Positions 20,798 through 27,924 of a stretch of DNA of 45,956 bases are shown in pieces. Origin of the DNA: Candidatus Dadabacteria bacterium (GTDB taxonomy: Bacteria; Desulfobacterota_D; UBA1144; Nemesobacterales; Nemesobacteraceae); the NCBI GenBank assembly GCA_022827275.1, contig JAJDTG010000023.1, positions 1 through 45,956 of the forward strand, given 5' to 3'. The position numbers and the translations under genes were made by a program. Every line of letters starts with the position of its first letter. The stretch's first letter is position 1. The notes beneath the pieces are model-generated. The model saw only the letters and a list, made by a program, of their open reading frames with translations. It ran no database searches and was not told the origin of the DNA.

Positions 20798-21946
20798 TCA
20801 GTCTCTTTCCGAGTGAAGCTTTATAGTTTCAAGAACTATCTCCGCCGACCTGTGGAATTCGTCGAGCAGCAGATACTCATTTACCGTATGAAGTTCGTAC
20901 ATTCCCGTTCCAAGGTTTACGCACTCGATTCCCTTCTCATTTATGAAGTTCGCGTCGCACCCTCCGCCGCTTGTGTGAAGCTCTATATCGTGGTCCAGAT
21001 TCACAGCGGCTTTAAGTACAAGGTTAGTCACGATTGCCTGCGCGGAGACGTTCATTACGGGATACACGCGTTCTGTCTCGATCTCTGCACGTGCGCCGAG
21101 CCGTTCCCCGTCCAGGAAAAGTTCCCTGCTTTTTGCCGCTTCCGTAAAGCACTCCTGCATGTGCCGTATCTGCGCGTCAAGCTTCCCTTCATCGTGGCTT
21201 CGAGCCTCGGCCTTCACCTCGACGAGACCAGGGACTATGTTTATCGCGGACCCTCCCTTTACCTTTCCTATGTTTGCCGTTGTCTCGTGGTCTATTCTTC
21301 CTAGCCTCATTCTCGAGATCGCATCACTTAATATTTCCAGGGCGCTTATCCCGTTTTCGGGACAAAGTCCGGAATGCGCTTCGACGCCATGTATTTTTAC
21401 ATCCATGATATCAGAGCACGGACACCTGAGGACGAGCCTCTCCGGCGTGCTGCTGTCAAGAACTATTCCGTATGGGCTTTTAAAGCTTGAAGCGTCAAGG
21501 AACTTCGCTCCGAGAAGGCCTATTTCCTCGCATATGGTAAACGCGACCTCCATGTCCGGATGGGGAATGTTTTTTTCCTTGAGGGTCCTTAGCACCTCGA
21601 CTATTATGGATACGCCACTTTTATCGTCACTCCCCAGTATCGTCGTACCATCGCTTCTCATTATACCGTCTTCCACTCTCGGTCTTATACCCTCTCCCGG
21701 GCTTACAGTGTCCATGTGAGAGCAGAGAAAGAAGGGTGGAACATCCTTCTTCGTTCCGGGAAGTCTGACTATCAGGTTGCCAATGTTTCCCCCGACCTTG
21801 TCTCCCGCATCGTCGTAGAAACAGTCAGCCCCCAGATCCCTCATTTCTTTCTCGAGCCTCAGGGCGACATCTTTTTCTTTTCTTGATGGACTATCTATCC
21901 GTATGATGTCCATCAGGTGGTGGGTCATTCTTTCTTCTTGAATCAT
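20798..21946 (-). CDS. M20-family metallopeptidase (tripeptidase T-like)
   Basis: A 382-residue zinc-dependent aminopeptidase of clan MH. Metal ligands fit FLCSHMDTVSPG (His and Asp), ILGSDDKSGV (bridging Asp), TICEEIGLLGA (catalytic Glu and ligand Glu), IVLDSST (Asp) and the C-terminal ELHTVNEYLL (His). The dimerisation domain (about 180-300) contains GVEAHSGLCPENGISALEIL. Overall shape and GMYELHTVNE resemble PepT-like tripeptidases. The start is the ATG at 21946; a second in-frame ATG (M7) is possible. This is the first gene of the six-gene minus-strand run ending with purF and is divergent from pepA, another aminopeptidase. Confidence 0.85.
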   Translation of the reverse strand: MIQEERMTHHLMDIIRIDSPSRKEKDVALRLEKEMRDLGADCFYDDAGDKVGGNIGNLIVRLPGTKKDVPPFFLCSHMDTVSPGEGIRPRVEDGIMRSDGTTILGSDDKSGVSIIVEVLRTLKEKNIPHPDMEVAFTICEEIGLLGAKFLDASSFKSPYGIVLDSSTPERLVLRCPCSDIMDVKIHGVEAHSGLCPENGISALEILSDAISRMRLGRIDHETTANIGKVKGGSAINIVPGLVEVKAEARSHDEGKLDAQIRHMQECFTEAAKSRELFLDGERLGARAEIETERVYPVMNVSAQAIVTNLVLKAAVNLDHDIELHTSGGGCDANFINEKGIECVNLGTGMYELHTVNEYLLLDEFHRSAEIVLETIKLHSERD

Positions 21947-21983
21947 GGGTGGTTTTCTCTTCTTAGTTGGATTAGACGGTTAA

Positions 21984-22050
21984 ATCATATTTGAAAAGAG
22001 ACCATATTAAAAGATTCTTTTTGTTTTACCGAGTGTTGGTAGTGTAGAAT
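21984..22050. promoter_or_regulatory. Divergent promoter region, M20 run / pepA
   Basis: The 150-base gap holds a plausible plus-strand sigma70-type promoter, TTGTTT (22021-22026) and TAGAAT (22045-22050) with 18 bases between, giving a pepA leader of about 55 bases. On the minus strand the best match is TATGAT at 21984-21989 with only a poor -35 (TTTTAA) 17 bases upstream. Both are pattern matches by eye. Confidence 0.35.
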
Positions 22051-22113
22051 TAACTTCTTGTTGAATGTCTGTATTTCGGCCGTATTTCTAAATCTGGATT
22101 GAATGGTGAAAAA

Positions 22114-23583
22114 ATGGAATTTCTTCTGATAAAGGATAGTGTCGCCGACGTTGAGTCGGATTCAGTTGTTTTTTTCTGTTACGAAGGGCAGAGGCTTCCG
22201 GCTGCCGCTAGAAAAATCGATAGCAAACTCGGGGGGTTCCTTTCAGACAAAGTGAAATCGTCTGACTTTAAAGGCGCTTTCGGAAAGACGGTCGTAGTTG
22301 ATACCCCGGGAGATTTCAATACGAAAACAGTTGTCCTTCTCGGACTAGGGAAAAAAGAAAATTTCGGGGCTCTTGAAGCTTTTCGCGCCGCAAACATTAC
22401 GGTTGCAAGAACCGGCCAGCATTCCCGCACCGTTTCCGTTGATTTTTCCAACGTGGACAGAGGGTTTCTCAGGGGCTTTCTCGAGGGCATGGCCTGCGGC
22501 ACCTATGAATACGGGAAATTCAAGTCTTCGGGAAGAAGGAAAAACCGGATAGAGAAAGTGTGTATAGCGTCAAGGAAGATTTCGGCCAATTATTTCAGCG
22601 GTGAGGCCGCGTATGCCGGCGCTGTTTCAAGTAGCGTAGCTTTTTCAAGGGATCTTGTTAACGATCCTCCGAATATCCTTACTCCCTCGATTCTCGCAGA
22701 ACACGCTCTTTCTATTTCCGAAGGATCAGAACACATCAGCTGCAAGGTCCTTGACAGGGATGAGATAAGACAAATGGGAATGGGAGGACTCTCGGCGGTT
22801 TCTTTTGGAAGCAGTGAGCCCCCGAGATTCATACACCTTTCCTACTCGCCTCCTGTAAAATCCCGCAAAAAAGTTGCTGTCGTGGGCAAGGGCATAACTT
22901 TTGATTCTGGAGGACTGTGTCTTAAACCCGCAGACAGCATGAGAACGATGAAAATGGATATGGCGGGTGCGGCGGTCGTGCTCGGTACCATGAAAGCGCT
23001 CGGGGAGCTTGCCCCCAGCGTTAACGTTCACGGCATTGTCCCGGCCACCGAAAACATGACCGGTGCTTCTGCCTACAAGCCGGATGACGTAGTAACGGCT
23101 CTTAACGGAAAGACAATAGAGATTATAAACACCGACGCGGAGGGCAGGGTGGCACTTTCTGATGCGCTCAGTTACGCAGTCCGGCTTGGAGTTTCCGAGA
23201 TAGTGGATCTCGCAACCCTTACCGGCGCCTGCATAGTCGGGCTCGGACTTCACAACGCCGGGGTTATGGGTAATAACGCGAATCTCGTGAAATCGATTTT
23301 AGGTTCCGCGGAGGATGTCGGCGAGAAGATGTGGGAACTTCCTCTTGATTCGGAGTTAAGAGAGGAAATAAGAAGCCGCGTGGCAGACGTCAAAAATGTA
23401 GGAAGCAGGTGGGGTGGGGCGATAACTGCGGCGCTTTTCCTTGAGAACTTCGTTTCAGAGGTTCCTTGGGTGCATATAGACATAGCTGGTCCCTCATACG
23501 TAGAGAAATCCTCGGAGTGGTATCAGTACGGGGCAAGTGGGTTTGGCGTGAGAACCATAGTTAACTACCTTATGAAAAGGTAG
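22114..23583 (+). CDS. pepA: Leucyl aminopeptidase (cytosol aminopeptidase, M17)
   Basis: A 489-residue M17 aminopeptidase, a two-zinc hexameric enzyme removing N-terminal residues from peptides; in E. coli the homologue also binds DNA. The catalytic domain contains VVGKGITFDSGGLCLKPADS (Lys and Asp ligands), KMDMAGAAVVLGTM, and the family signature NTDAEGRVALSDAL. The N-terminal domain (about 1-160) is the variable macro-like part. The start chosen is ATG at 22114; a TTG five codons upstream (22099) is also open. The gene stands alone on the plus strand and is divergent from the M20 peptidase. Arg codons are AGA/AGG in 19 of 25 cases by hand count, typical of this genome. Confidence 0.96.
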   Translation: MEFLLIKDSVADVESDSVVFFCYEGQRLPAAARKIDSKLGGFLSDKVKSSDFKGAFGKTVVVDTPGDFNTKTVVLLGLGKKENFGALEAFRAANITVARTGQHSRTVSVDFSNVDRGFLRGFLEGMACGTYEYGKFKSSGRRKNRIEKVCIASRKISANYFSGEAAYAGAVSSSVAFSRDLVNDPPNILTPSILAEHALSISEGSEHISCKVLDRDEIRQMGMGGLSAVSFGSSEPPRFIHLSYSPPVKSRKKVAVVGKGITFDSGGLCLKPADSMRTMKMDMAGAAVVLGTMKALGELAPSVNVHGIVPATENMTGASAYKPDDVVTALNGKTIEIINTDAEGRVALSDALSYAVRLGVSEIVDLATLTGACIVGLGLHNAGVMGNNANLVKSILGSAEDVGEKMWELPLDSELREEIRSRVADVKNVGSRWGGAITAALFLENFVSEVPWVHIDIAGPSYVEKSSEWYQYGASGFGVRTIVNYLMKR

Positions 23584-23731
23584 GTCCTTTGCCAATTACC
23601 GGTTTCCTGAAGGAAGAAAATGATGCAGGGGACTTAATCAAGCATCTTGCTTTTTATTGCCTGCTTCTTGTACCCAACGATTTGTTATGCCAGCCTATCT
23701 TCCCCCATCCTGGATGTACCGAGGAAGAACT

Positions 23732-24352
23732 ATGTTGACCCTTTACGATGACCCGATTTCCGGCAATGGCTATAAGGTCCGGTTGATCCTTCGGCTCACT
23801 GGCAAGCCTTTTCGGGTAATCAATCTAGATATATTGAATGGTGAGACCCGAACTCCAGAATTCCTGGCGATCAACCCGAATGGAAAGATTCCGACCTTGG
23901 TGTTTGAAGATGGTCGTGTGCTCTCGGAATCAAACGCAATCCTGTTTCATTTTGCAGAGGGAACCGACTATTTACCGTCCGAGCCTTTCAAGCGAGCTCA
24001 GGTTCTGCAATGGCTATTCTGGGAGCAATACAGCCATGAGCCAAACATCGCTACCTCGCGTTTTCTGCGCCAGCATCGTGAGTTGACAGACGATGTGCTG
24101 GCTATGCTAGAAGCCAAAAAGGCGCCGAGTGAAGCTGCGCTGGCTCTTATGGAAAGCCATCTGACTTCTCATGTTTTTCTAGTTGCCGAGAGTTTCTCGA
24201 TTGCTGATATTGCACTCTACGCATACACTCATGTGGCTGAGGAAGGTGGATTTGCTTTAGACGGATATCCTGCAATCCGAGCTTGGATTAAGCGCGTTGA
24301 GGATGTTCCCGGATTCATATCCATGAGGGAGGTAAGTGGGGGAGCGGTTTAG
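23732..24352 (+). CDS. Glutathione S-transferase family protein
   Basis: A 206-residue protein with a GST layout. The N-terminal thioredoxin-like domain (about 1-78) has LYDDPISGNGYKVRLILRL, the cis-Pro motif NGKIPTLVFEDG and the glutathione-binding ESNAIL. A helical C-terminal domain ends with SIADIALYAYTHVAEEGG, the usual N-capping motif, and FISMREV. The ATG at 23732 is chosen because GAGGAAG lies 5 bases upstream and the fold begins there, although the frame is open 25 codons earlier. Codon use differs from the neighbours: 11 of 12 Arg codons are CGN and only one AGG, and Leu uses much CTG/TTG/CTA. This suggests recent acquisition. Its stop overlaps the ilvE stop by 4 bases, tail to tail. 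Confidence 0.88.
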   Translation: MLTLYDDPISGNGYKVRLILRLTGKPFRVINLDILNGETRTPEFLAINPNGKIPTLVFEDGRVLSESNAILFHFAEGTDYLPSEPFKRAQVLQWLFWEQYSHEPNIATSRFLRQHRELTDDVLAMLEAKKAPSEAALALMESHLTSHVFLVAESFSIADIALYAYTHVAEEGGFALDGYPAIRAWIKRVEDVPGFISMREVSGGAV

Positions 24353-25269
24353 GGGATGTAATTAAGCCAGTCTCTGAATTTCTCATCCTCTCCTTTTATT
24401 ACAGCGAAATATCTCTTCTGGAGTCTTTTTGTTCTTTCCCCGGGTTTTCCAGAACCTATTTTCTTGCCGTCAACTTCCCTGATAGGTGTCACTTCGGCGG
24501 CGGTGCCTGTGAAAAAGGCCTCGTCTGCAATATAAAGTTCATCTCTTGTAAAACGCTCCTCTTTTACCGGAATACCTTCGTCGGCAGCGAGATCCAGAAC
24601 GCACTTTCTGGTTATTCCCTCCAGTATAGAAGTCAGAGGAGGAGTCTTGAGAACCCCGTTTCTTACAATGAAGATGTTCTCCCCGCTTCCTTCGGCCACA
24701 TAACCCTCTGAGTCGAGCAGTATTGCCTCATCAAAACCGAGGTCGGCGGCTTCCTGCCTGGCCATTACTGAATTTACGTAATTCCCGCATATCTTGGCCT
24801 TGGTCATAAAGGAGTTAACGTTCATCCTCGTATAGGAGGATATCTTTACCCTGATTCCGTTAGCAATCGCGTCATCGCCCAGATATGTTCCCCATGGCCA
24901 TACGGCTATCGCCACGTTTATGGCGTTATCTCCGGGAAGTATCCCTTTTTGTCCAGCGCCGATAAAAGCTATGGGTCTGATGTAGGCTTCATCGAGCCCG
25001 TTTTCGCACAGAAGGTTCATCACCGCATCGCAAAGGGTCTGCAGGTCATATGGAATTTCTATGCCGGCCACGTGCGCTGAGGTATAAAGTCTTTCCATGT
25101 GTTCCGGGAGCTTTAAAACGGCTGATTTTCCGTTGGAGCATTTATAGGCCCTTATGCCTTCAAAAGCGCCTAAGCCGTAGTGCAGTGTGTGGGTGAGTAC
25201 GTGTACGTTTGCCTCATCCCAAGGCACTGTTTCTCCGTTAAACCATATTTTGGATTGGTCGTCTGACAT
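24349..25269 (-). CDS. ilvE: Branched-chain amino acid aminotransferase
   Basis: A 306-residue fold-type IV PLP enzyme interconverting leucine, isoleucine and valine with their 2-oxo acids. The N-terminus IWFNGETVPWDEANVHVLTH and HYGLGAFEGIRAYKCSNG are typical of the IlvE family. MTKAKICGNYVNSVMARQEA carries the PLP-binding Lys (the KxxGNY motif), and GFDEAILLDSEGYVAEGSGE followed by NIF is the cofactor-phosphate region. FTGTAAEVTPIREVDGKKIG near the C-terminus matches true branched-chain enzymes rather than D-amino acid transaminases. The ATG lies about 34 bases downstream of the start site predicted from the promoter at 25310-25338. It appears monocistronic. Confidence 0.96.
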   Translation of the reverse strand: MSDDQSKIWFNGETVPWDEANVHVLTHTLHYGLGAFEGIRAYKCSNGKSAVLKLPEHMERLYTSAHVAGIEIPYDLQTLCDAVMNLLCENGLDEAYIRPIAFIGAGQKGILPGDNAINVAIAVWPWGTYLGDDAIANGIRVKISSYTRMNVNSFMTKAKICGNYVNSVMARQEAADLGFDEAILLDSEGYVAEGSGENIFIVRNGVLKTPPLTSILEGITRKCVLDLAADEGIPVKEERFTRDELYIADEAFFTGTAAEVTPIREVDGKKIGSGKPGERTKRLQKRYFAVIKGEDEKFRDWLNYIP

Positions 25270-25309
25270 AAGTTGTTACCACTGTCTGGGGAAAGAAAAG
25301 TTTGGAAAC

Positions 25310-25338
25310 ATTATTCTTATTCCCCTTTTCGTTGTCAA
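25310..25338 (-). promoter_or_regulatory. Sigma70-type promoter of ilvE
   Basis: On the minus strand, TTGACA (25338-25333) and AATAAT (25315-25310) are separated by exactly 17 bases. The -35 box is a perfect consensus and the -10 box matches 5 of 6. It gives a leader of about 34 bases before the ilvE ATG at 25269. No attenuator or leucine-rich leader peptide is seen in it. Confidence 0.7.
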
Positions 25339-25419
25339 GCTTGATAGAGGATTGTCTAGGATTGTTGGCGACCGCAGGCGGGATGTGAATTTTTGAAGAT
25401 TTTCAGCTAGGAATCTCTC

Positions 25420-25800
25420 TTATTGCTGTCTCAGGATCTCTTTTATTATTGTGCTCATTTCCCGTGAAAACTTCGATCTTGGAATAACAAGGTCCACTCC
25501 CTTTTCCCTGAATTTGTCGGCAAGCTCCCGTTCCACGTGTGGCAGATATCCTATACAGAAGACTTTTTTGTGTTCCGGAGAGTTTCTGAGTTCAGCAAAG
25601 AGCTCTTCGGCATCAATTTTTCTTGAGGCAAGATCAATAATCACAAGATCTATGGTTTCTCCTTCCATTTTGTCTTGAAATTCCTCACGGTTTTTTATCT
25701 TTACTGTAGCGATATCAAGATTTTTGGCGGTGTTTTCAACCTTTGACGAGAAAAACATGTCGTCAGCAACTACGCAGATTGTTTTTTTCAGGATTCTCAT
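25420..25800 (-). CDS. Receiver-like (CheY-fold) orphan protein
   Basis: A 126-residue single-domain protein with the outline of a response-regulator receiver. Strand 1 ends in CVVADDMFF with the acidic pair D13/D14, strand 3 is DLVIIDLASR with candidate phospho-acceptor D56, and strand 5 is GVDLVIPRSKF with K110. The usual Thr/Ser after strand 4 is replaced by Gly (VFCIGYLP, about residue 84), so switching may be altered or lost. No output domain, histidine kinase or partner lies nearby. The ATG has no clear Shine-Dalgarno sequence and sits 50 bases after the remains of a RelE-like toxin on the same strand. Role unknown. Confidence 0.65.
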   Translation of the reverse strand: MRILKKTICVVADDMFFSSKVENTAKNLDIATVKIKNREEFQDKMEGETIDLVIIDLASRKIDAEELFAELRNSPEHKKVFCIGYLPHVERELADKFREKGVDLVIPRSKFSREMSTIIKEILRQQ

Positions 25801-25850
25801 TACGTGAAGTAAAGACTGGTGGATTCCGGTCCGGTTTCGCTAGAGACGAA

Positions 25851-26015
25851 TTATGAATTCCAGTCAACTTTAGTTCTGTAGATGTTTTTTCTATGTCCGA
25901 CGGCAATGACAGCTATAACGAGCTCTTTGTCCAGCTTGACGCAAAGAAGCCTGTAATCCTTAACCCTGAATCTGTAGCCGTTTTTCGGCTTTGCACGTGA
26001 ACTTCATTCCCACAT
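25851..26015 (-). pseudogene. RelE/ParE-type toxin remnant
   Basis: On the minus strand this stretch keeps the two ends of a RelE-like toxin but not the middle. It begins ATG TGG GAA (26015-26007) and then needs a one-base shift to read KFTCKAEK. A second shift and an apparent deletion of roughly 40 codons (compared with normal RelE length) lead to GYRFRVKDYRLLCVKLDKEL, continuing VIAVIAVGHRKNIYR and ending at the TAA 25851-25853. The pattern GYRxRVxDYR...GHRKxIY is the conserved C-terminal half of RelE/ParE toxins. With two frame breaks and the central helices gone it cannot make an active mRNA interferase. It follows its antitoxin in the standard order. Confidence 0.7.
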
Positions 26016-26019
26016 AAAG

Positions 26020-26109
26020 CTAGAGGTCGTGTTTCTTCTTTATTTCGGAAAAAGGAATCAGTTTTTCTCCAGAAGCGACAAATTTCCTGTAAAACCTTTT
26101 GGCTTCTTC
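26020..26109 (-). pseudogene. Detached C-terminal tail of the antitoxin
   Basis: Directly after the antitoxin TAG (26110-26112) the same frame stays open for 29 codons, EEAKRFYRKFVASGEKLIPF then SEIKKKHDL, to a second TAG at 26020-26022. Its form, a helix followed by GEKLIPFSEIKKKHDL, matches the toxin-wrapping tail of RelB/ParD-type antitoxins (commonly G-x-x-x-IP-x-E-E-x-K-K-x-x-G/D-L). The first TAG is therefore probably a nonsense change, perhaps of a Trp (TGG) or Gln (CAG) codon, in a once longer antitoxin of about 89 residues. Readthrough or recoding is possible but unsupported. Confidence 0.6.
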
Positions 26110-26289
26110 CTAGTCCTCGATGTCTTCAAGTTTGCTCATCAAAAACAACTCCAGGGACTTTCTTATATAATAACTCTTTGACCTTTCCTCTTCTCTTGAA
26201 ACTCTGCTGAGCATCTCACTGAGCTCCGCGGGAATCCGTGCCGATATGGTGACCGTATTGCGACGACTGGATCTGATTTCCTTAGCCAT
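26110..26289 (-). CDS. Ribbon-helix-helix antitoxin, N-terminal part (truncated RelB/ParD type)
   Basis: The 59-residue product has the ribbon-helix-helix layout: a beta strand NTVTISARIPAELSEMLSRV, then helix 2 of SKSYYIRKSLELFLMSKL, as in DNA-binding antitoxin domains. The start is the ATG at 26289 behind a run of six G (26297-26302); a TTG at 26307 is less likely. The ORF stops at a TAG where homologous antitoxins continue into a toxin-binding tail, and that tail is still legible downstream. The remaining domain could still dimerise and repress its own promoter. The partner toxin gene downstream is broken, so this is a decayed module rather than a working one. Confidence 0.65.
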   Translation of the reverse strand: MAKEIRSSRRNTVTISARIPAELSEMLSRVSREEERSKSYYIRKSLELFLMSKLEDIED

Positions 26290-26302
26290 ATAAATTCCCC
26301 CC

Positions 26303-26338
26303 TGCAACTGAATATAAAAAATTTTAACAGTTTTGCAA
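26303..26338 (-). promoter_or_regulatory. Promoter and likely operator of the antitoxin
   Basis: Minus-strand TTGCAA (26338-26333) and TATATT (26316-26311) are 16 bases apart, giving a start site near 26304 and a 15-base leader with a G-rich ribosome-binding site. The promoter is flanked by an imperfect dyad, TGCAACTG (26303-26310) against CAGTTTTGCA (26328-26337), the type of site bound by autorepressing antitoxins. Confidence 0.5.
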
Positions 26339-26391
26339 TTTTCTATTAATTTTACGAACTCTCAATGAAGCTGAATGCCTACGGCGTGGTG

Positions 26392-26397
26392 TATAAT
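26392..26397 (+). promoter_or_regulatory. -10 box upstream of the EamA gene
   Basis: A perfect TATAAT lies 32 bases before the ATG at 26430. No good -35 hexamer is found at 16-18 bases. The gene's Shine-Dalgarno sequence AAGGAG (26418-26423) lies inside the predicted leader. Confidence 0.4.
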
Positions 26398-26429
26398 AGA
26401 GAAGCTGAAAAATCGCAAGGAGAATAATA

Positions 26430-26864
26430 ATGAAAGCTACTTTGATCGCTTTTCTCGTGGCTATGATATTCGGAATTAATCCGATTTTTGAAAAACTCAG
26501 CCTGAAGGATGCTTCTCCGCTTTCGGTAATCACAATAAGGTTTATTTTTACCTCGTTGTGTCTTGTGTGTTTAGTGCTGGCAACAGGCAAATTCGCTCAG
26601 GTCATTGATGTCGACGGCCGGACACTTTTCTGGATACTTCTATCGGGCCTGATCGGAGGATTGATCGGTCTTTTTCTCTATTTTACCGCTCTCCAGATGG
26701 CCGATACGTCAAAAATTGTCGCCATAGTGGCCACTTTTCCCATGTTTACTGCAATCTACGCTTATCTTTTTCTGGGAGAAAGTCCGGGGCCGATGAGAGT
26801 TACCGGAATAGCCTTTATCGTTATCGGTTCCATACTGATTGAATGGAACCTGCTTGTGGAATAA
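26430..26864 (+). CDS. EamA/DMT-family membrane protein, single-domain
   Basis: A 144-residue inner-membrane protein consisting of one EamA repeat. It has about five hydrophobic segments: near 3-20, 33-55, 66-88, 94-113 and 121-140. The conserved start FGINPIFEKLSLKDASPLSV and the end YLFLGESPGPMRVTGIAFIV with IGS are typical of drug/metabolite transporters. Most family members have two such repeats (about 300 residues); one-domain members occur and must pair to form a transporter. A strong AAGGAG precedes the ATG. The gene ends 5 bases before the tail of the convergent TPR gene. The substrate is unknown. Confidence 0.8.
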   Translation: MKATLIAFLVAMIFGINPIFEKLSLKDASPLSVITIRFIFTSLCLVCLVLATGKFAQVIDVDGRTLFWILLSGLIGGLIGLFLYFTALQMADTSKIVAIVATFPMFTAIYAYLFLGESPGPMRVTGIAFIVIGSILIEWNLLVE

Positions 26865-26869
26865 CGCGT

Positions 26870-27187
26870 CTAGATATCCAAGGATTCAAGGTAATCGCGG
26901 AATTCCTCGGCCATGTCCGGATGCCCGTGTCTTGATGCCGCCTGGATACCTCTCTCATAGGCATCTTTTGCGCTGTCCTGCATTCCGAGTTCAGTGTAGC
27001 AATGACCGAGTATCCTGTAGGCGGCCCCTTCGTCGTCTTTAAGCTTGAGGTAGGCGTTAATAGTCTCTATGGTTTCCCCGTAACGGTTAAGCTTGAAATA
27101 TTCATTTGCAAGACTGTAGTGAACAAGGGGGTTTCCGGGGTTTTTCTCAAGTAGTTTCTTAAATTTTTGAATTCTTTCTTCTGACAT
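26870..27187 (-). CDS. Small TPR-repeat protein
   Basis: A 105-residue helical protein with about two and a half tetratricopeptide repeats: NPLVHYSLANEYFKLNRYGE (about 19-38), GAAYRILGHCYTELGMQDSA (about 54-73) with KDAYERGIQAA, and a terminal helix MAEEFRDYLESLDI. TPRs bind partner proteins; no catalytic motif or signal peptide is seen. It is the third gene of the lpdA-lipB run, 32 bases behind lipB, so it is probably co-transcribed with the lipoate genes, though a role in lipoylation is only a guess. Confidence 0.75.
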   Translation of the reverse strand: MSEERIQKFKKLLEKNPGNPLVHYSLANEYFKLNRYGETIETINAYLKLKDDEGAAYRILGHCYTELGMQDSAKDAYERGIQAASRHGHPDMAEEFRDYLESLDI

Positions 27188-27219
27188 TTTCTACCTATCA
27201 ACCCTGATTCTGAGAATCT

Positions 27220-27897
27220 CTAGTTTATTTCTTTTTCGTCCTTCAAGGTGAAGTCTTCGAAACCGAAGACACCCATGAAGTTTTTTATTACGGACCGTGT
27301 GACGTCGTTCATTCTAACGCTCTCTTCGTTTCCAAGCCAGCCTCCGATAGAGGTTATTCTTACATCCGTTATTCCGCAGGAGAGTATAAGCTCGAAATAA
27401 TCAAGATTCGTGCTGACGTTAAGGGCAAACCCATGGTAGGTCACCCATTTTCTGATGGCTATCCCTATGGAGGCTATCTTGCTTCTTTTTACCCAGACTC
27501 CTGTGACCCCGTCTATTCTTCTGCCTTCGATCTCAAAGTCGCGAAGCGTCTGGATTATTACTTCCTCAATGCTTCTCAGGTGCTTTCGAATGTCCATCTC
27601 GTGATTCTTGAGATTCAGTATGGGATAACCGACGATCTGTCCAGGGCCGTGAAAGGTTATGTCTCCTCCCCTGGATGCGTGTATGAAGGAGATCCCGTGT
27701 TTTTCAAGATATTCCTTTCTTACAAGAAGGTTTTCAGTGTTTCCCTTCCTTCCGGTAGTGATGGTCGGAGGGTGTTCAAGCAGAATAAGGGAGTCCGGTA
27801 TTTCTTCTGCGATTCTTTTGGCTAGAAGACTTTCCTGATACTCAAGTGCCTTCTCGTAGGGAACCGTCCCGAGCTCGTATATATCCAGGGTACTCAT
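27220..27897 (-). CDS. lipB: Octanoyl-[acyl carrier protein]-protein octanoyltransferase
   Basis: A 225-residue LipB, which moves the octanoyl chain from ACP to the lipoyl domains of 2-oxoacid dehydrogenases and glycine cleavage H protein. The fold markers are TITTGRKGNTENLL, GGDITFHGPGQIVGYPIL (about 77-95) and YHGFALNVSTNLDYF. The catalytic pair is K140 in RSKIASIG and C174 in ILSCGITDV; family members usually have PCGI, so Ser in place of Pro before Cys is a small deviation. Its ATG lies 27 bases after lpdA. With dihydrolipoyl dehydrogenase upstream, this is a lipoate-cofactor operon. LipA is not in the window. Confidence 0.96.
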   Translation of the reverse strand: MSTLDIYELGTVPYEKALEYQESLLAKRIAEEIPDSLILLEHPPTITTGRKGNTENLLVRKEYLEKHGISFIHASRGGDITFHGPGQIVGYPILNLKNHEMDIRKHLRSIEEVIIQTLRDFEIEGRRIDGVTGVWVKRSKIASIGIAIRKWVTYHGFALNVSTNLDYFELILSCGITDVRITSIGGWLGNEESVRMNDVTRSVIKNFMGVFGFEDFTLKDEKEIN

Positions 27898-27924
27898 TAG
27901 GGCAGTGACAAGATGTTTCGTACC

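Noticed and set aside
23639-23660. AAGCA-TCT-TGCTT plus T-rich stretch after pepA as a terminator
   Set aside because: The stem is only 5 bp and AT-rich; not convincing as an intrinsic terminator.
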